From assembly GCA_036873135.1 (NCBI GenBank), contig JAPTYO010000014.1, positions 310,001 through 374,000 of the forward strand: a DNA stretch of 64,000 nt, written 5' to 3'. Made by a program: the position numbers and the translations under genes. The stretch comes from Clarkia xantiana subsp. parviflora. Taxonomy: Eukaryota; Streptophyta; Magnoliopsida; Myrtales; Onagraceae. The notes under the pieces are model-generated. The model was not told the origin of the DNA. It was given only the letters and a program-made list of their open reading frames with translations, and did not search any database. Below, piece after piece: positions 50,080-61,871 of the stretch (positions within the stretch are counted from its first letter, which is position 1; every line of letters begins with the position of its first letter).

Positions 50080-50152
50080 TGTATATGCAAGTCTCAAATA
50101 TGTGATATTTACATTATTAGCACGACGTTCTAACCAACTGAAATAATACACT
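50080..50152 (-). pseudogene. Decayed tRNA-Ile(AAU) gene
   Basis: Collinear without indels with the intact tRNA at 53109-53182, offset by 3,030 bp. The anticodon arm region ATTATTAGCACGACG is almost intact. The acceptor stem, T arm (CTCAAATATG instead of CTCGAACCTG) and D arm are broken, so it should not fold. Confidence 0.8.
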
Positions 50153-50199
50153 TTTAAAACTCTTGATAATTAAATCACCTTTTGTTTCTCTTGGATGAA

Positions 50200-50296
50200 G
50201 ATACTCTCCCGGGCGCGAAAAATTGCTCAAGACGCTTCCTTGTTCTTTTTACAGCCCTTCCCTTCTTTCTAATACGAAAGATTCAGAAGAACTAAG
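50200..50296 (+). other. Probable leader exon of the PHD-finger gene
   Basis: It ends at the donor AACTAAG|GTAATT. The next acceptor (AATTGCAG) at 50899 lies 3 bp before the ATG at 50903. The left boundary is approximate; the 49668-50199 spacer otherwise holds only the relics described and the REP 3' flank. Confidence 0.4.
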
Positions 50297-50902
50297 GTAA
50301 TTCCTCCTACCAATTTACCCAGCAACGTCTCAAATGCTGATTGTCTTCCTTCTCCTACCCTCCTTCGTGTCTGATTTTATAATAAATTTCGCTACGGTGA
50401 AGAAAACCCTAGATTTATCATTTTTTCTTAACGATTAGGAGTTGCTGGGGATTTAGTTGTTCCGTCACGCGCAAATCTGTTCATATTCTGCGAAAAAATC
50501 GTATTTTGCTGCTAATTTTGCCAAGCAGTAGCTGGGTATTCTGTTTGAAGCAATTCCGGTTTTTGTCTAGATACTCAATTCTCCCATTTAGTCAATGCCT
50601 TTTGTTTTCACTATGTTATGCTGCTTGTGGACTTAAAATCAGTGTTGTGACAGTGACTACTGAAAGACTGGATCATGTAGTATGGTAGAAGTTGAAATTC
50701 GTAGCTGCAGTTCATAACAAGTCCTGTGACCCTGTCTTTTTTTTTTTTCTTTCTAGACACTCAAAACTCCTATTTTTTCAATGTCTTTTGTTTCCATGTT
50801 ATGCTACTTGTGGACTTAAAATCACAGTGTTGTGACAATGACTACTTAAAGACTGTAAATTGTGTTTTTCTTCTTATTTTCATGATGATGTAATTGCAGC
50901 TC

Positions 50903-52697
50903 ATGAACCGGTCATCTATGGATGGTCCGAGCTCTGAAAAACCAATCCTTCCATGGTTTTGGATTATTGAATATCTGACGAGTTATCCGCAAGTTCCCTT
51001 GAGCGTTCTTTATGGTATCGTTCTTCTAGCTAAAATTATCCGTACATTTATCTTGCTTTTATGAGTACTGGATGATAAAAGGGTTTTTTTTTTCTACAAT
51101 TCAGGTTTAATCAATGAAGCCCCACCTTTACCTGATGATTTAAAAAGGAAAGTGGATGAATTGGTTGCTTTAGCATGTTTGGAAGAATTATGCAGAGTTG
51201 GATATGAAAATTCAGCTACTACTGTTGCATTGAACGAGGTTGATTTGTCTAAAACCTGTCAAGATGTATTAGAATGCGTATTGCAAGAGGTAAGTTCGGG
51301 ATTTCTGGTAGCTCCGTCGTAAATTTAGAGTGGTTTGATATTATGAAGCAGCTGAGCTCTTATGTTTTTCTATGTTAGGCTTCGGTTTCTGATATTATGA
51401 CCAGAGCAAAACCACTGCGGTGGCATATAAAGCCGTTTATCGTACACAAGAGAGCCTCCATGTCTAAAACTTCTCTGCAAAAGGTAACTTTGCTTGACAA
51501 TTTCTTATCCATGTTCTTTTATTTCAAGTAAATAATATTGCTGTTATTATCTTTTTGAGACAGTTAAAAGATGCAATTCTTGATGGTTCGTGTCAAATCG
51601 AATCTTCTTTGAAGAAGATGAGTGGAGTGGTGCCAACTGTGGATGTTAGAGTTCCAGCTGCTGCTGGTGAATCTGAGTTTCTTCTTCCAATTGCTAAGAA
51701 GAGAAAAATTGCTCGTAATCTGGATTCTGAAAACTTAGCTGAAAATCTCCATGAAGGTCAGCAAAATTGTGATGATATTGATCATCTTACTGATGCTCAG
51801 CTTAAACGGTTTCTGCATGATGCTTTAGAACAAGAAGAACCAGCTATGGTAAATGAAAGTGGAAACCCAGTAAATGTCGAAAAAGTAGTTTTTTCTGTTG
51901 AAGATGATGATGTTCACATGTCAAGAGATCAGACGGGGATCCCAAATGGAGATAATGCTAACCCACAAAAAAATAGCGAAAATGGAAGTGATCATGGAAA
52001 CCCGGTACTGGAAAATGCAGCCAATGGTCATATTTCTGCAGAATCACCCGAGCATATCTTGGATACAGGTACCTTTAAAGAGAAGGAACCATCAAGCCGT
52101 AGAGATGCTAACCAAGAGGAGGAGATTGGCATTACTTTGGAAAATAGTGGTTTTATAAGGTCACAGGATCTTCCCATGGGTGATTCATTCGATGATACGG
52201 GGATCCCAACTGGAGATTATGCTAACCCACAAAAAAATAGCGAAAATGGAAGTGATCACAGAAACCCGGGACCGAAAAATGCAGCAAATGGTCATCTTTC
52301 TCCTGACCCACCCGTGCATAATTTGGATACAGGTATCTTTAACGCGAAGGAACCATTAGATGTTAACCAACACGATGAGATTTACATTAATTTGAAAAAC
52401 AGTGATTTTTTAAGGTCACTGTATCCACCAATGGATGATTCATTTGATGACTGGACAGATCGGGATGTTTGTGCAAAATGTGGTAAAGATGATGATCAAG
52501 TTTTGGTTTGCCGGATGGAAAGCTGCATCTTGGCTGTCCATGAGAAGTGTCTTGGCTTTTCAGCTGCATTTGATGAAACCGGAAACTTTTGCTGTCCTCT
52601 TTGTTCATATTCTGCAGCTGTAAAAGAGTATCGCGAGAGTAAGAAGAAGGCATCTTTACTAAAGAAAGATATGGCTGCGTTTATGGTCGAGTTCTGA
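50903..52697 (+). CDS. PHD-finger protein with internal 88-residue duplication
   Basis: Exons 50903-51014, 51105-51289, 51379-51483 and 51564-52697; 511 residues. The N-terminal part (KPILPWFWIIEYLTSYPQVP, then LVALACLEELCRVG) is a helical region shared by a group of plant nuclear PHD proteins. A basic stretch AKKRKIARN could be a nuclear signal. The C-terminal PHD (about residues 437-482) has the C4HC3 order: CAKCGK, CRMESC, HEKC and CCPLC; a basic tail (ESKKKASLLKK) follows. PHD fingers usually read histone H3 tails, so a chromatin role is likely but unproven. Residues 258-345 and 346-430 are a tandem duplication. I do not recognise a named gene. Confidence 0.9.
51933..52452 (+). repeat. 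264-bp in-frame coding duplication in the PHD gene
   Basis: Copies start at 51933 and 52197. Both encode TGIP.GD.ANPQKNSENGSD, then NAANGH, LDTG.F..KEP and end DSFDD. The 264-bp period is 88 codons, so the frame is kept. Confidence 0.95.
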
Positions 52698-53108
52698 AGG
52701 TGGTCCGGAAAATGCAAAGGCGCATTTGTAAGTATTTGCAACTCACTGCTGCCATTTTGTGGAAAACTGGGTTAGATTTGTACATTTTTTATATAGAGCA
52801 GGCAGATTATCTTTTGTGAACTTGCTCATGAATCTTTTACTTTATAATCTTTTGCTAAGTTTGCCCCTAGTTCTGTAAATGGTTGAATGCTAACTAGATA
52901 TGTTGCCTATGTGTTGGTTGGTACCTAATATATATTAATTTTGGTGATATTCTTTGTTGAAATTTTGAGGCATTCAGTGTAGTGTAATGCTCATAATCTG
53001 ATAATATAAACTCTGCAGCTAATAAATCTGTTCATCTATTGAAGCTGTCAAAATTATCTTGAAACAGAATGAGCAGTTGTGCAAATTGCAAAATAAGAAA
53101 ATTTAAAA

Positions 53109-53182
53109 TGGCCTATACAGGTCTCGAACCTGTGACCTTCGCGTTATTAGCACGACGCTCTAACCAGCTGAGCTAATAGGCC
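53109..53182 (-). tRNA. trnI-AAU: tRNA-Ile (anticodon AAU)
   Basis: On the minus strand the 74-nt sequence folds as a full cloverleaf. The acceptor stem is GGCCTAT/ATAGGCC with discriminator A. The D arm is GCTC..GAGC and the anticodon loop CTAATAA. The T arm is ACAGG-TTCGAGA-CCTGT. No intron. The A box TAGCTCAGCTGG and B box GGTTCGAGACC are canonical Pol III promoter elements. Confidence 0.97.
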
Positions 53183-53399
53183 TGTCTGTTCAATGATCCG
53201 AACCAAATTGTGATTTTGAGGTTAATTAAGCCACAATATGACATCTAAAAAAATATTGAGGACGATTATGTTATTTATAATTTTAACAGAATTGTCGCGT
53301 TAAAAAAAATCAATACACCAAAAGAAAGGTCCTTAATATGATTAAACATAACTAGCTTAAGATTTAAAATAGACTTTGTTAAATTTTGTAAAAAGAAAA

Positions 53400-53945
53400 C
53401 TAGTGTTAATTATAAGGGTTAAGAACCTAATTACAGTCTCATGTTTGCATCGTGTTACTTTTAGATGTCTCATATTTAAATTGTTGCGGATATGTGTCTC
53501 AGGTTTCGTTTTCGTTGCTAATGCGTCTCAAGTTTGTTTCGATACATTTTTATTATATGTTTGTTTTTCTATTAAAATTGACGGGTTTGAGTAAGAATGT
53601 TTTCAATTCATGTATATTTATACAAATTAAGTTAACTGAACCTCAACTTTATTTAAATTCTTCAATTTTACTGTATGTACACACTAATTGACATTAGTTA
53701 AAAGGAAGTATAAATGTCATTTTGTTATGTCTCCTAATTAGATGCTCTTGTTGTTGAATTTTATGGAGACATTAGATCGAAATCCGTCAAAGTTAATAGA
53801 AAAAACGAACGAAAACCAAAAAGTAAAGAAAACGAAACTTGGACACCTATATACTAACAACAATTTAAACATGAAACGCCTAAAATTAACATGGTACAAA
53901 CATGAAAATGTGATTTGGTTATAAACCCTAATTACAAAGTAAATT
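53400..53945. mobile_element. Foldback element, ~0.55 kb
   Basis: The left arm (about 53400-53590) and right arm (about 53755-53945) are inverted. The left has CCTAATTACAG, CTCATGTTTGCATCGTGTTA, TTTAAATTGTTG and TTTCGTTTTCGTT. The right, read on the minus strand, has TAATTAGGG, TTCATGTTTGTACCATGTTA, TTTAAATTGTTG and TTTCGTTTTCTTT. No coding capacity; the ends and target-site duplication are not resolved. Confidence 0.65.
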
Positions 53946-54121
53946 TTCACCGTTACAATGAGATATTGCCTCTTTATACTCTTAAATAAATCCCATTACA
54001 TTACAATTACATTGATAAAAACTAACATACAATCGCCATTTTTATAAAAACACCATAGCTTCACTCAACTAAAACCAAAAACAAGAACAAACTACTTCCA
54101 ATACAACATATTCTTCTTCCT

Positions 54122-55394
54122 TTAAATCTTCCATTGCTCAGAATTAAGCTGATACTTCGCAAGAATCTTATCACACTGCGGTAGAACGTGTTCTTCGTCG
54201 ATCCAGAACCCCATCGAGTTCACGAAGTGGTGGTCGGAGATGGCGCCGTTGGATCGGGTCAGGATAACGGATGCCTTTTTCCTACCCGGGTCGGGTTTTT
54301 GGCAAATGTCGATCGGGCTGCTGACTAGGACTGCGTGGCAGAGCTGGTCTTGGTGGTCGCCGTTGACTTGGACATGCCACTTGCCGTGGGCGTTGGTGGT
54401 TATGTTTGGAGATGTGTATGCAAGTTTCATGTTCTTGGTGTCTTGACGACACTCTACCCTCACAACCGCACCTATAACAACATGTGATCGATGTTAGAAC
54501 ATAATGTGGTGTGTTTCTCTCATATTGACTAGACTCTATGATTTTTCTTGTAGGTCAAGAAAAAGTAAAACAATAGAGGGGTAAAAAAGTAAGATTTTGG
54601 AGGGTCAAGTCGAGAATAATTACGCTTTTTGGGGTTAAAAGTACACATCGTTAAAAGTTGAAGAGGCAATTTACCACTTGTCCTCCGTGAAGTTTTATAT
54701 CCATGGGTTTAGGGTTGTGCAGAAAACCCGATCCGTCTAGATCACCAGATCGAAATAGGTATGGAAGCGGATCGGTTTCGAACATACCAGGTCAGCTAGA
54801 ATGAACCGGTACTAAGAACCGTTAGTATACTTATGTAGAACCGATTACGTACCGGATCTGAACTGCTTTTTGTTTAAAGTTAGTGAAAATCCACATAAAA
54901 ACGGTTCAACCGATTCTAAACTGAATCAGAAGTGTTTTTGGCAGGAAAAAAAAAACGGTCAATAACTAATTTGAAATAGACCATTTTTTCAACAATAAAC
55001 CAGTACATATAATAAAATCGGTTCTCGTTAGACCGAAACTATTTAAAACAGTTCCGGGCCATACCGGTTACATACCCAACCTATCTAGATCCGAAGACTC
55101 AATAACTGAAATTTTTTGTTTGAATATATCAAAGTTTCTCATTTGTATTACTCACCGTACTATAAATTCTAGATTGTATAAAAAATCAGATGACTATATG
55201 TGTTTTTTTAAATACTTTTAAGTAGTGAAAAAAAAAAACATGAAAGCCTTACCCTCGATATTATATGTGGCGGTGGTCTCGAACCCGCACCGGCAAGTAT
55301 CGCAGTAGACAATGCCTCCGAGCGTGAACGGGCGGACGGCACTTACCATAGCCGGCAGCACACAAAGCGCAACCACGACGATAAACCGAGCCAT
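54122..55394 (-). CDS. Ole e 1/LAT52-like secreted pollen-type protein
   Basis: Two exons on the minus strand: 55394-55253 and 54471-54122; 163 residues. The start MARFIVVVALCVLPAMVSA is a clean signal peptide, so the protein should be secreted. Conserved family parts: GGIVYCDTCRCGFETTATYN, then VRVECR, DHQDQLCHAVLVSS and HFVNSMGFW, with six Cys expected to form three disulfides. Relatives are anther or pollen proteins (LAT52, olive Ole e 1), some linked to pollen-tube hydration and growth. In-frame upstream ATGs at 55403 and 55430 would add 3 or 12 residues; 55394 has the best start context and matches the family N-terminus. Tissue specificity is inferred from the family only. Confidence 0.9.
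54715..55085. repeat. Possible transposon remnant in the Ole e 1-like intron
   Basis: Repeated AACCGGT/ACCGATT-type blocks in both orientations lie between a left TAGGGTTGTGCA and a right TACCCAACCTA that are weakly inverted to each other. This resembles hAT subterminal structure. No target-site duplication was found. Confidence 0.35.
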
Positions 55395-55472
55395 GGGTGT
55401 CATTGTCACGATCGATCGAGAGATATACATAAAAAAATATAAGTACGAACTCGTATATGTAAGAAACTATGA

Positions 55473-55482
55473 CTTATATATA
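55473..55482 (-). promoter_or_regulatory. Probable TATA box of the Ole e 1-like gene
   Basis: TATATATAAG on the minus strand, about 80 bp upstream of the chosen start codon and about 43 bp upstream of the first in-frame ATG. Confidence 0.45.
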
Positions 55483-55875
55483 CAGGAAAGCCAAATGATA
55501 TGAGAAATTGCTTGAGTTTATAGTAAAATGAAGTGATGCGAATGTTGCGGCATTTTGTTCATTAAATGTTGAGGAGTTTGTGTTGTTTCCACAGGGGATC
55601 ACCTTCACTTGCGGTTTGCATTAATTGAGCCACGATGGATCTGATTTCGATGCTATATATTTATATTTTGGTTGTTCATAAATGTGTTCCTTTGGAGCCA
55701 ATTTAGGATTCACTAGTTTTATAATTAAAGTTAATGTTCGCGTTTGGGTTCAACATATGCATATGGTTATGTAATGTTGTTGTCGATCGATTTCTAGTTG
55801 AAGTTGCGGTGTGGATTGGGGTAACTCAATTAGTACGATGGAAAAATCTTGCCGTGTATCTGAAAATGTATTGTA

Positions 55876-55877
<2 letters not shown>

Positions 55878-55961
<84 letters not shown>
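55878..55961. repeat. (AAT)28 microsatellite
   Basis: 28 uninterrupted AAT units. It creates a false ORF coding for poly-Asn. The rest of 55431-56502 holds the Ole e 1-like promoter at the left and the SOSEKI 3' flank at the right, without another gene. Confidence 0.97.
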
Positions 55962-55963
<2 letters not shown>

Positions 55964-56502
55964 TATATGAGGGGTGAGATCCAAGATTAGCACAATTAAT
56001 GAGGAACAATTAAGAGGCATGTGCAGTTGCTAAGTGCTGTCCATTATTATATTATGTTTATTCTAACGTGTTTTAGTTTGATTATGAAATTTCATATTCG
56101 ACATCTATCTTTCTGAAAATCACCTTGTGTCGTGGTGATTTGATTAAAATATCAACTTTCGCATAATATACATATAATATCAAGCATAAGAGGAAGCGAT
56201 GTGTAGAACTGTGTTAACAGACTGATATCTTAACTACACTAGGTTACTGCTGTTAGTATAGTACTGCTACGCTAACGTGATCATCAATACGTGTATTGAT
56301 TATTCACTAAGTCGAGTAAAAAACAACTCAAATCGCTGACTCTCATCAATAAAAATGGACAATAATATAGAGTCCTCTAAATATATTAATTCATCAATTT
56401 CGAAACTCCTTCATACATATTACATATCACAGTCTTTCATTCTCTAGAAAAATGCTACAACATAATAACGGGTTATTCTAGCTAGAACAAGTTACTATGT
56501 TT

Positions 56503-59502
56503 TTAGCATTTTTTAAGGAACCCATCTATCATAAGAGGAATGCATTTGGCTTTGTTTTTTCCCACCACCTTATTGATCTCCATCTTCTTCCTCTCATCAC
56601 CTTCCATTATTTCACCCACACCCACCAACTCTTCCTTATTTGCATCCAAGCCCCTCCTTTCCTCATTATAAGAGTTGCACCTCTTCAGCGCCGCCGCCAG
56701 CGGCGGCTGCTCAGCCCTATCAACGGCGCCCTCAACGATACTGCCGCTGAAGTACTCTTTCTCCTCAGACTGAAGATTCCCAAACCTAGGATTCTCCGAC
56801 ATGTACTCTATCATCACCTTCTCATCCGAAACCCTAGTAATAACCTCATCGTTATCATCGTGTTTTTGTCGTCTAGCTGCTTCGGTGGGACCCACATTGT
56901 CGGAATCTCTATTTGCTACGGTCCCACCACATGATATCAGTTGGAGAAGGACCGAGTTTCTTCCTAGCCCGACATACGATCTAGAAACAACAAGATTGTC
57001 GGACGTGGTTCGGGTGTGGCTAGGTTTGGGTTTGGTGTCAGGAGCGGTTACGTAGTGTGGTTCGGAAATGGGTTTGGGTTCGGGTTTTGGTTCGGTGTTG
57101 TCGAGCTCATCGGTGGCTACGCCACGTGAGCAGCGGGACTGAGGAGTGGTGGAGCTAGTGTAGCTTGTCTTTTCTTCTTCATCGTACTCCTCTTGGCCTC
57201 CACAATCGGTCTCTCCATACCTATATATATATAGCATAAAGTTCACTAATTACATTACGTAATATCCTATTATATATAAACATGGGTTAATTTAGTAACT
57301 TTACTAGCTAAATTTTTGACAAATTATTAATTGAATTTATATAAAGATGTAGTAATTAGCTCGGTATAATTTGATGTTGAGGTGAGGAAAGACTTTTGCA
57401 CGTACACATTAATTAATGCAGGGACGGAGCCACTAATAAACGAGGGAGACAATTAATTTTAACTTTTTGTAATACACAATTTTTACTATAAAATTTGTAA
57501 TTATTATTAATTTTATTTTTACAAATTTCATATTTACCCTAAATTTTTTTATACGAGTTATTTGCCCATAACTTAATTATTGTCTATCTAAACAGAATTT
57601 CTAACTTCGTCCATGATCACACGTGTCATCGTATTCACCTAGCAAAAATTGCAAAAATTCTACAAAATTTCAACTTTCAACTACAAAATTCTAATAATTT
57701 AGCATAAAGAATAACAAGACTCTAATAAATTAGTACAAAGCACAAAGAACAATAAGACTAATAAATTAGACCGAGTTAGTTTATTAATTTTATATATGTA
57801 AAAATTGAAGTGGTTATGTGTGAATAAATAGTCTGATATTACCCAAAATTCAATCAGTTAGTTCTAATTAACCCAATATAATACGTTTAGTACATATATA
57901 CTTGTATGTACTTTATATTTATATATATATACCTGGCAATAGCATAATTATCCGCCATTTCGTTGTTGTTGAGCATAATGTGAGCCTCGGTTGAGCGTTT
58001 GGGGTTGTGATTTTGGGGGCCTTGAGTGACATGCCTGGGCCTACTGTATACTTGAACCGGTTGAAATCTATGTTCTTGATCTGCAAATTAATTAACGAGA
58101 AATATATTAAGTGGCAAAAAAATATAAAAAATGTGAGATATAATCTGACAAGTTTTGTATATATTATATAATATTTATATATGTAATGTAACTTACTAGG
58201 ACAATTTTCGATGATCTCGGAACCTTTTAGGACGTATTCAGCTCCGTCAGCCGGGTAGATGATGTCATTTTCCGACAGGTCATTCCATACATAACCGTTT
58301 TTGTAGCTCCTATACATATATGTAACATGACTCAACAATAATGTTCAAACATTACCTTAAGCATTTAAATAGCTAAATAATATCACATTGAACGATATAT
58401 GTTAATTACTCAGTATATACTTTGGAAAATAAAATTCATAAACTACTGATGGCAACAAAAAAGTTCGAATAGTCAAATCACACTACAAGAAAAGTAGATT
58501 GTTGCGGCATTAGAATTAACTTGTCGCGACGCTAATTGTGTCGCTTTGAAGCTAGTGATGCTTGTAGCGACACAAATTGATATGTCGTTTCTTATTACTA
58601 TTGTAATAAACTCCGCAACGCTTTGAAGCAGCGCTGTTAAACTATTGAAAGTTGCGTCATCAGTGCATGCAAGTGTGGCATCACAACTAAGCTTCGTTAC
58701 AGTACTTTTTTCTTAAAAAAATGTGTTACCTAAATCGATCAAAACTTAACAACGTTTTTTAAAGCGTCGGAATAATATAAAAAGAAACGACACTACTACA
58801 CGAAGCATCGCCAAGTTTGAATAAATTTGATTATTGTGAAGATGTATTTGCTACCTTGAGCAAACATAGTCAATAAAAAGTCATTTAAAACTCTTTTTCT
58901 ACTAGTATCAGTAATTTTGCATTTTTTTAAAAAATAACCGGCACTTCTTTTATTATTATATAAATATAGTACATATTTTACCTCCAACAATGTCGTTTTT
59001 TTAGAAAACAATGTATAGTTTGCTACATGATATTAATAATAATAATAAAAAAAATCTATTTAACAAGTTACACATGCACATGGTTGAGTTTACTCCATTT
59101 TACTAAAATAGATTGAATCTACCCAAATAGAGGTTATATATAACGAGAAAAGCTAGCTAAGCAAACCTTTTACAAGACCAAGCGTACAAAGAAGGCATGC
59201 CCTTTCCTCTGAGAGCTGTCAACCGATGTATTACGTCTGCATATATACATCGCAGGGAACGAAAAAAAAAAAAAGTGAGTTTCCTAAAATACCCTCATAA
59301 ACCCTAATTAACTTAACTGAAGAAACATACCTCGCAAGCGGAGTTGATGGTGATGATGAAGAAGAGACACCTCCATATAGTGAGGGTGCTCAAGTTGGCC
59401 GTTACGATTCATCAGATAATACACAACTTGAACTTTCTTCAATGGCGGCCTTATTTCTGTTGTTGCCCTAATTTTCTGCTTCATCCTCTTTTCTTCCTCC
59501 AT
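56503..59502 (-). CDS. SOK: SOSEKI (SOK, DUF966) polarity protein
   Basis: Five exons on the minus strand: 59502-59331, 59236-59167, 58309-58197, 58080-57933 and 57220-56503; 406 residues. The N-terminal DIX-like domain reads VQVVYYLMNRNGQLEHPHYM, then DVIHRLTALRGKGMPSLYAW and SYKNGYVWNDLSENDIIYPA, ending EYVLKGSEI. Next come the conserved FQPVQVYSRPRH segment and an acidic variable region. The C-terminal exon has KEYFSGSIVE. SOK proteins polymerise through the DIX-like domain and mark cell corners or edges; auxin response factor MONOPTEROS controls some members. A His-rich stretch (LLHHHHQLRLR) after HPHYMEVS lengthens the first exon's end. Intron 2 carries a CACTA-type insertion. Confidence 0.95.
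58481..58907. mobile_element. Nonautonomous CACTA-type element in SOSEKI intron 2
   Basis: The left end CACTACAAGAAAAG is the standard plant CACTA terminus. The right end TTTTTCTACTAGTA is a diverged inverted match. The 3-bp sequence TCA flanks both ends (58478-58480 and 58908-58910), the length expected for CACTA insertion. Subterminal GTCGC/GCGAC and TGCGGC/CGTTGC motifs fit. The element is 427 bp with no transposase. Confidence 0.8.
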
Positions 59503-60393
59503 TACTGATCTTCTTCTTCTTCTCTGTGATCAATTTCTATTTCTACTGTGAAGAAAAGAAGAAGAAGCTCTGTGCATGCTGGTTTGGTATTTAATGGTGG
59601 TCTGAAAATAACACATCAATTTACACACTGTATACTGTATAGAATGTGAGCTAGATAGCTATGGAAGCTAGGGCTAGAGAGGCAAGACGTGACAGGACCT
59701 CGAACGACTAACTACATTCTGCTTATATTCCAGAATTTTGCAGAAAAAATTAATTAAATCCCTTTTAATTAATATATCATGTAGTGGTTTTATTGTTTCA
59801 TTTATTAATCAGAAATTTTAGATTTAAAATTTGCTATAAAAAAAATACTTTAGTCCCTTTCAATTTATAAACCATGGAATTCGATGTTTAATTAGAAGTT
59901 TCAGATTCAACAATGCACAAATTACGTGAATGGAATTAATAATATATTTATGATCGACATTTTATCACTTATTATGAGCTGACCCGGTGAGAAATATGAC
60001 TATTTTGAATAATTTTTCTTAAGTGGTTACCTGACAGTTGCAAATACGGTAATGTTAATAAATATAACATAATTAAGCATATAATTATTAGGGCATTTTG
60101 AAAAGCAGCGACCTGACGTTGTATGCTACAAGCCACATCAGTTCGACGCACTTTAGAAAAACGGCGAGCTCGCACCCATATACATAATTATATTACATTG
60201 TTATATTTTTCGTATTTAACCATTGTGAAATGACCGCTTAAGAAAAAAAAATCGACTATTTTTAGATTCAATATACACGACTCTCTCACACGGTAGATCC
60301 AGTTTGGTTTTACTGTATTCGATTGGGCTATCATAACTGCTCTAATTTTTCTTGATTGTGGTGAATACTTGTCTGCTATCAATGGGGTAGACT
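59503..60393. other. SOSEKI promoter/leader and AT-rich spacer
   Basis: 59503-59590 is a CT-rich SOSEKI leader on the minus strand (TTCTTCTTCT on the plus strand). The rest shows no gene. Confidence 0.55.
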
Positions 60394-61154
60394 TAGGGGT
60401 GGCAAACAGGTCGTGTCGTGTCGATTCGTGTCGTGTCACTACTGACATACGTGTCAACAGATCTCTCGTGTCTAAACAGATCACTTTAAATATGACACAG
60501 ACAGTTCTCGTGTCACACGGGAGTTGGCAGATAACGTGTCACACGGAACACAGACACGAGACACGGAATTTTGTTTTTACACCAAAAAATATTACACTTT
60601 TTAGCCCAAAAACTTTTACAAATGTTACAAAATCATCCTAAATCAAGCACCATCATATTTTGAGAAATAATTGAATCTTCTCGTTATACAAATAATAAGT
60701 TCATAAAGAAAAATTACTTAAATATAAAAAATCGAACATTACAAACAAAATAAGCCGATATCTAAATTTCAAGTTATCTTGAAACTAGCACATGAAATCA
60801 TATTATAAGTTTTTTTTGCCAATAGAAGTTTTTATTATTACAGACAATCATATTATAAGTTTTTTTTAAATAGATTAATGTACTAAATAGTTGCAATATT
60901 TTTAAAATTATTATTGATCATTATATATTTTTTTTGGCAAAATTATTGGGCTTTATATAAATATTAATTTTCAAATAAGTCGTGTCTATCGTGTGGACCT
61001 ACAGATCAGATCTACACGGACTTGCCTAAAAACGTGTCTAGTCGTGTCACAGATCTATCAGACACGGTCAGATTTTCGTGTAGATCAGGACACGAAAAAA
61101 AGCAGGTCCGTGTCAGATCGTGTCGTCGTGTCGTGTCAGCAATTGTCACCCCTA
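60394..61154. mobile_element. Nonautonomous hAT-type element with 8-bp target-site duplication
   Basis: The ends are TAGGGGTGGCAAAC (left) and CAATTGTCACCCCTA (right), the inverted-repeat type of plant hAT elements. Flanking 8-mers GGTAGACT (60386-60393) and GTTAGACT (61155-61162) match at 7 of 8 bases. Both subterminal zones are packed with GTGTCGTGTC-type repeats. The 761-bp element has no ORF of note. Confidence 0.88.
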
Positions 61155-61279
61155 GTTAGACTTAGCTAGACAATCCAAAAACAAATAACAGAATGGACAG
61201 CAAGAGGGTGGGGGAGACTTTTGTTTTTTAGATCAGAGAGCAGAAAGAGACAGAGATTTTAATCTTTACCTTTTCACTT

Positions 61280-61306
61280 CATATATATATATATATATAT
61301 ATATAT
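61280..61306. repeat. (TA)n microsatellite
   Basis: An alternating AT run in otherwise AT-rich spacer. Confidence 0.9.
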
Positions 61307-61337
61307 GCTTTCATATAGTTAATAGTGTAATATAATT

Positions 61338-61546
61338 TTTTTTGGGTAGTCCTAGGTGAGTACCATTAGGAGACAGCATCTTTCGTATGTTTGCTCTAAA
61401 TTTAGATTAATCAATACTCGCATCGGGGTCAGTCTGTGAGGGGTAATGTGCTGATTATGAATATTTTTTCATTCTCATGGTCAGTAACGGGGATTGAACC
61501 CCAACATCTGGTTAAATGATAATGTGTTGAACCACCACACAATATT
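61338..61546 (-). mobile_element. tRNA-derived SINE-like insertion
   Basis: On the minus strand an A-box-like GTGTGGTGGTTCAACAC (61525-61541) is followed by a good B box GGGGTTCAATCCCC (about 61490-61503). This is the internal Pol III promoter of a tRNA-related SINE head. The body extends towards 61338. The 3' tail and target duplication were not found. Confidence 0.5.
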
Positions 61547-61839
61547 ACATGGTTTAATATGATATATTATACCTTTATACATTTTTTTTTTTTTTTTTTT
61601 GGCCAAATATACCTTTATACATTAATTAGATGTTTCGAGATCAAAATACGTTAGATCATGTGAATGTAAAAATATTAATCATAGCTAGCATCTTAATCCT
61701 AATGGAATAATCCTGGTGCAATCATAAATTAATTCAGATATGAAGCAAGTATGCTACAAGTGTTGACATTCTACTAATTCTTAAGACACGAGGAACTTAC
61801 AAAAATATTTTAAATAGAGTTGATTTTCCAATATTTATT

Positions 61840-61871
<32 letters not shown>

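Noticed and set aside
55734..55970. 78-codon frame with a long poly-Asn run
   Set aside because: Produced by the (AAT)28 microsatellite; no gene features.
56497..56934. 145-codon plus-strand frame
   Set aside because: Antisense to the last exon of the SOSEKI gene, whose frame joins correctly with four upstream exons.
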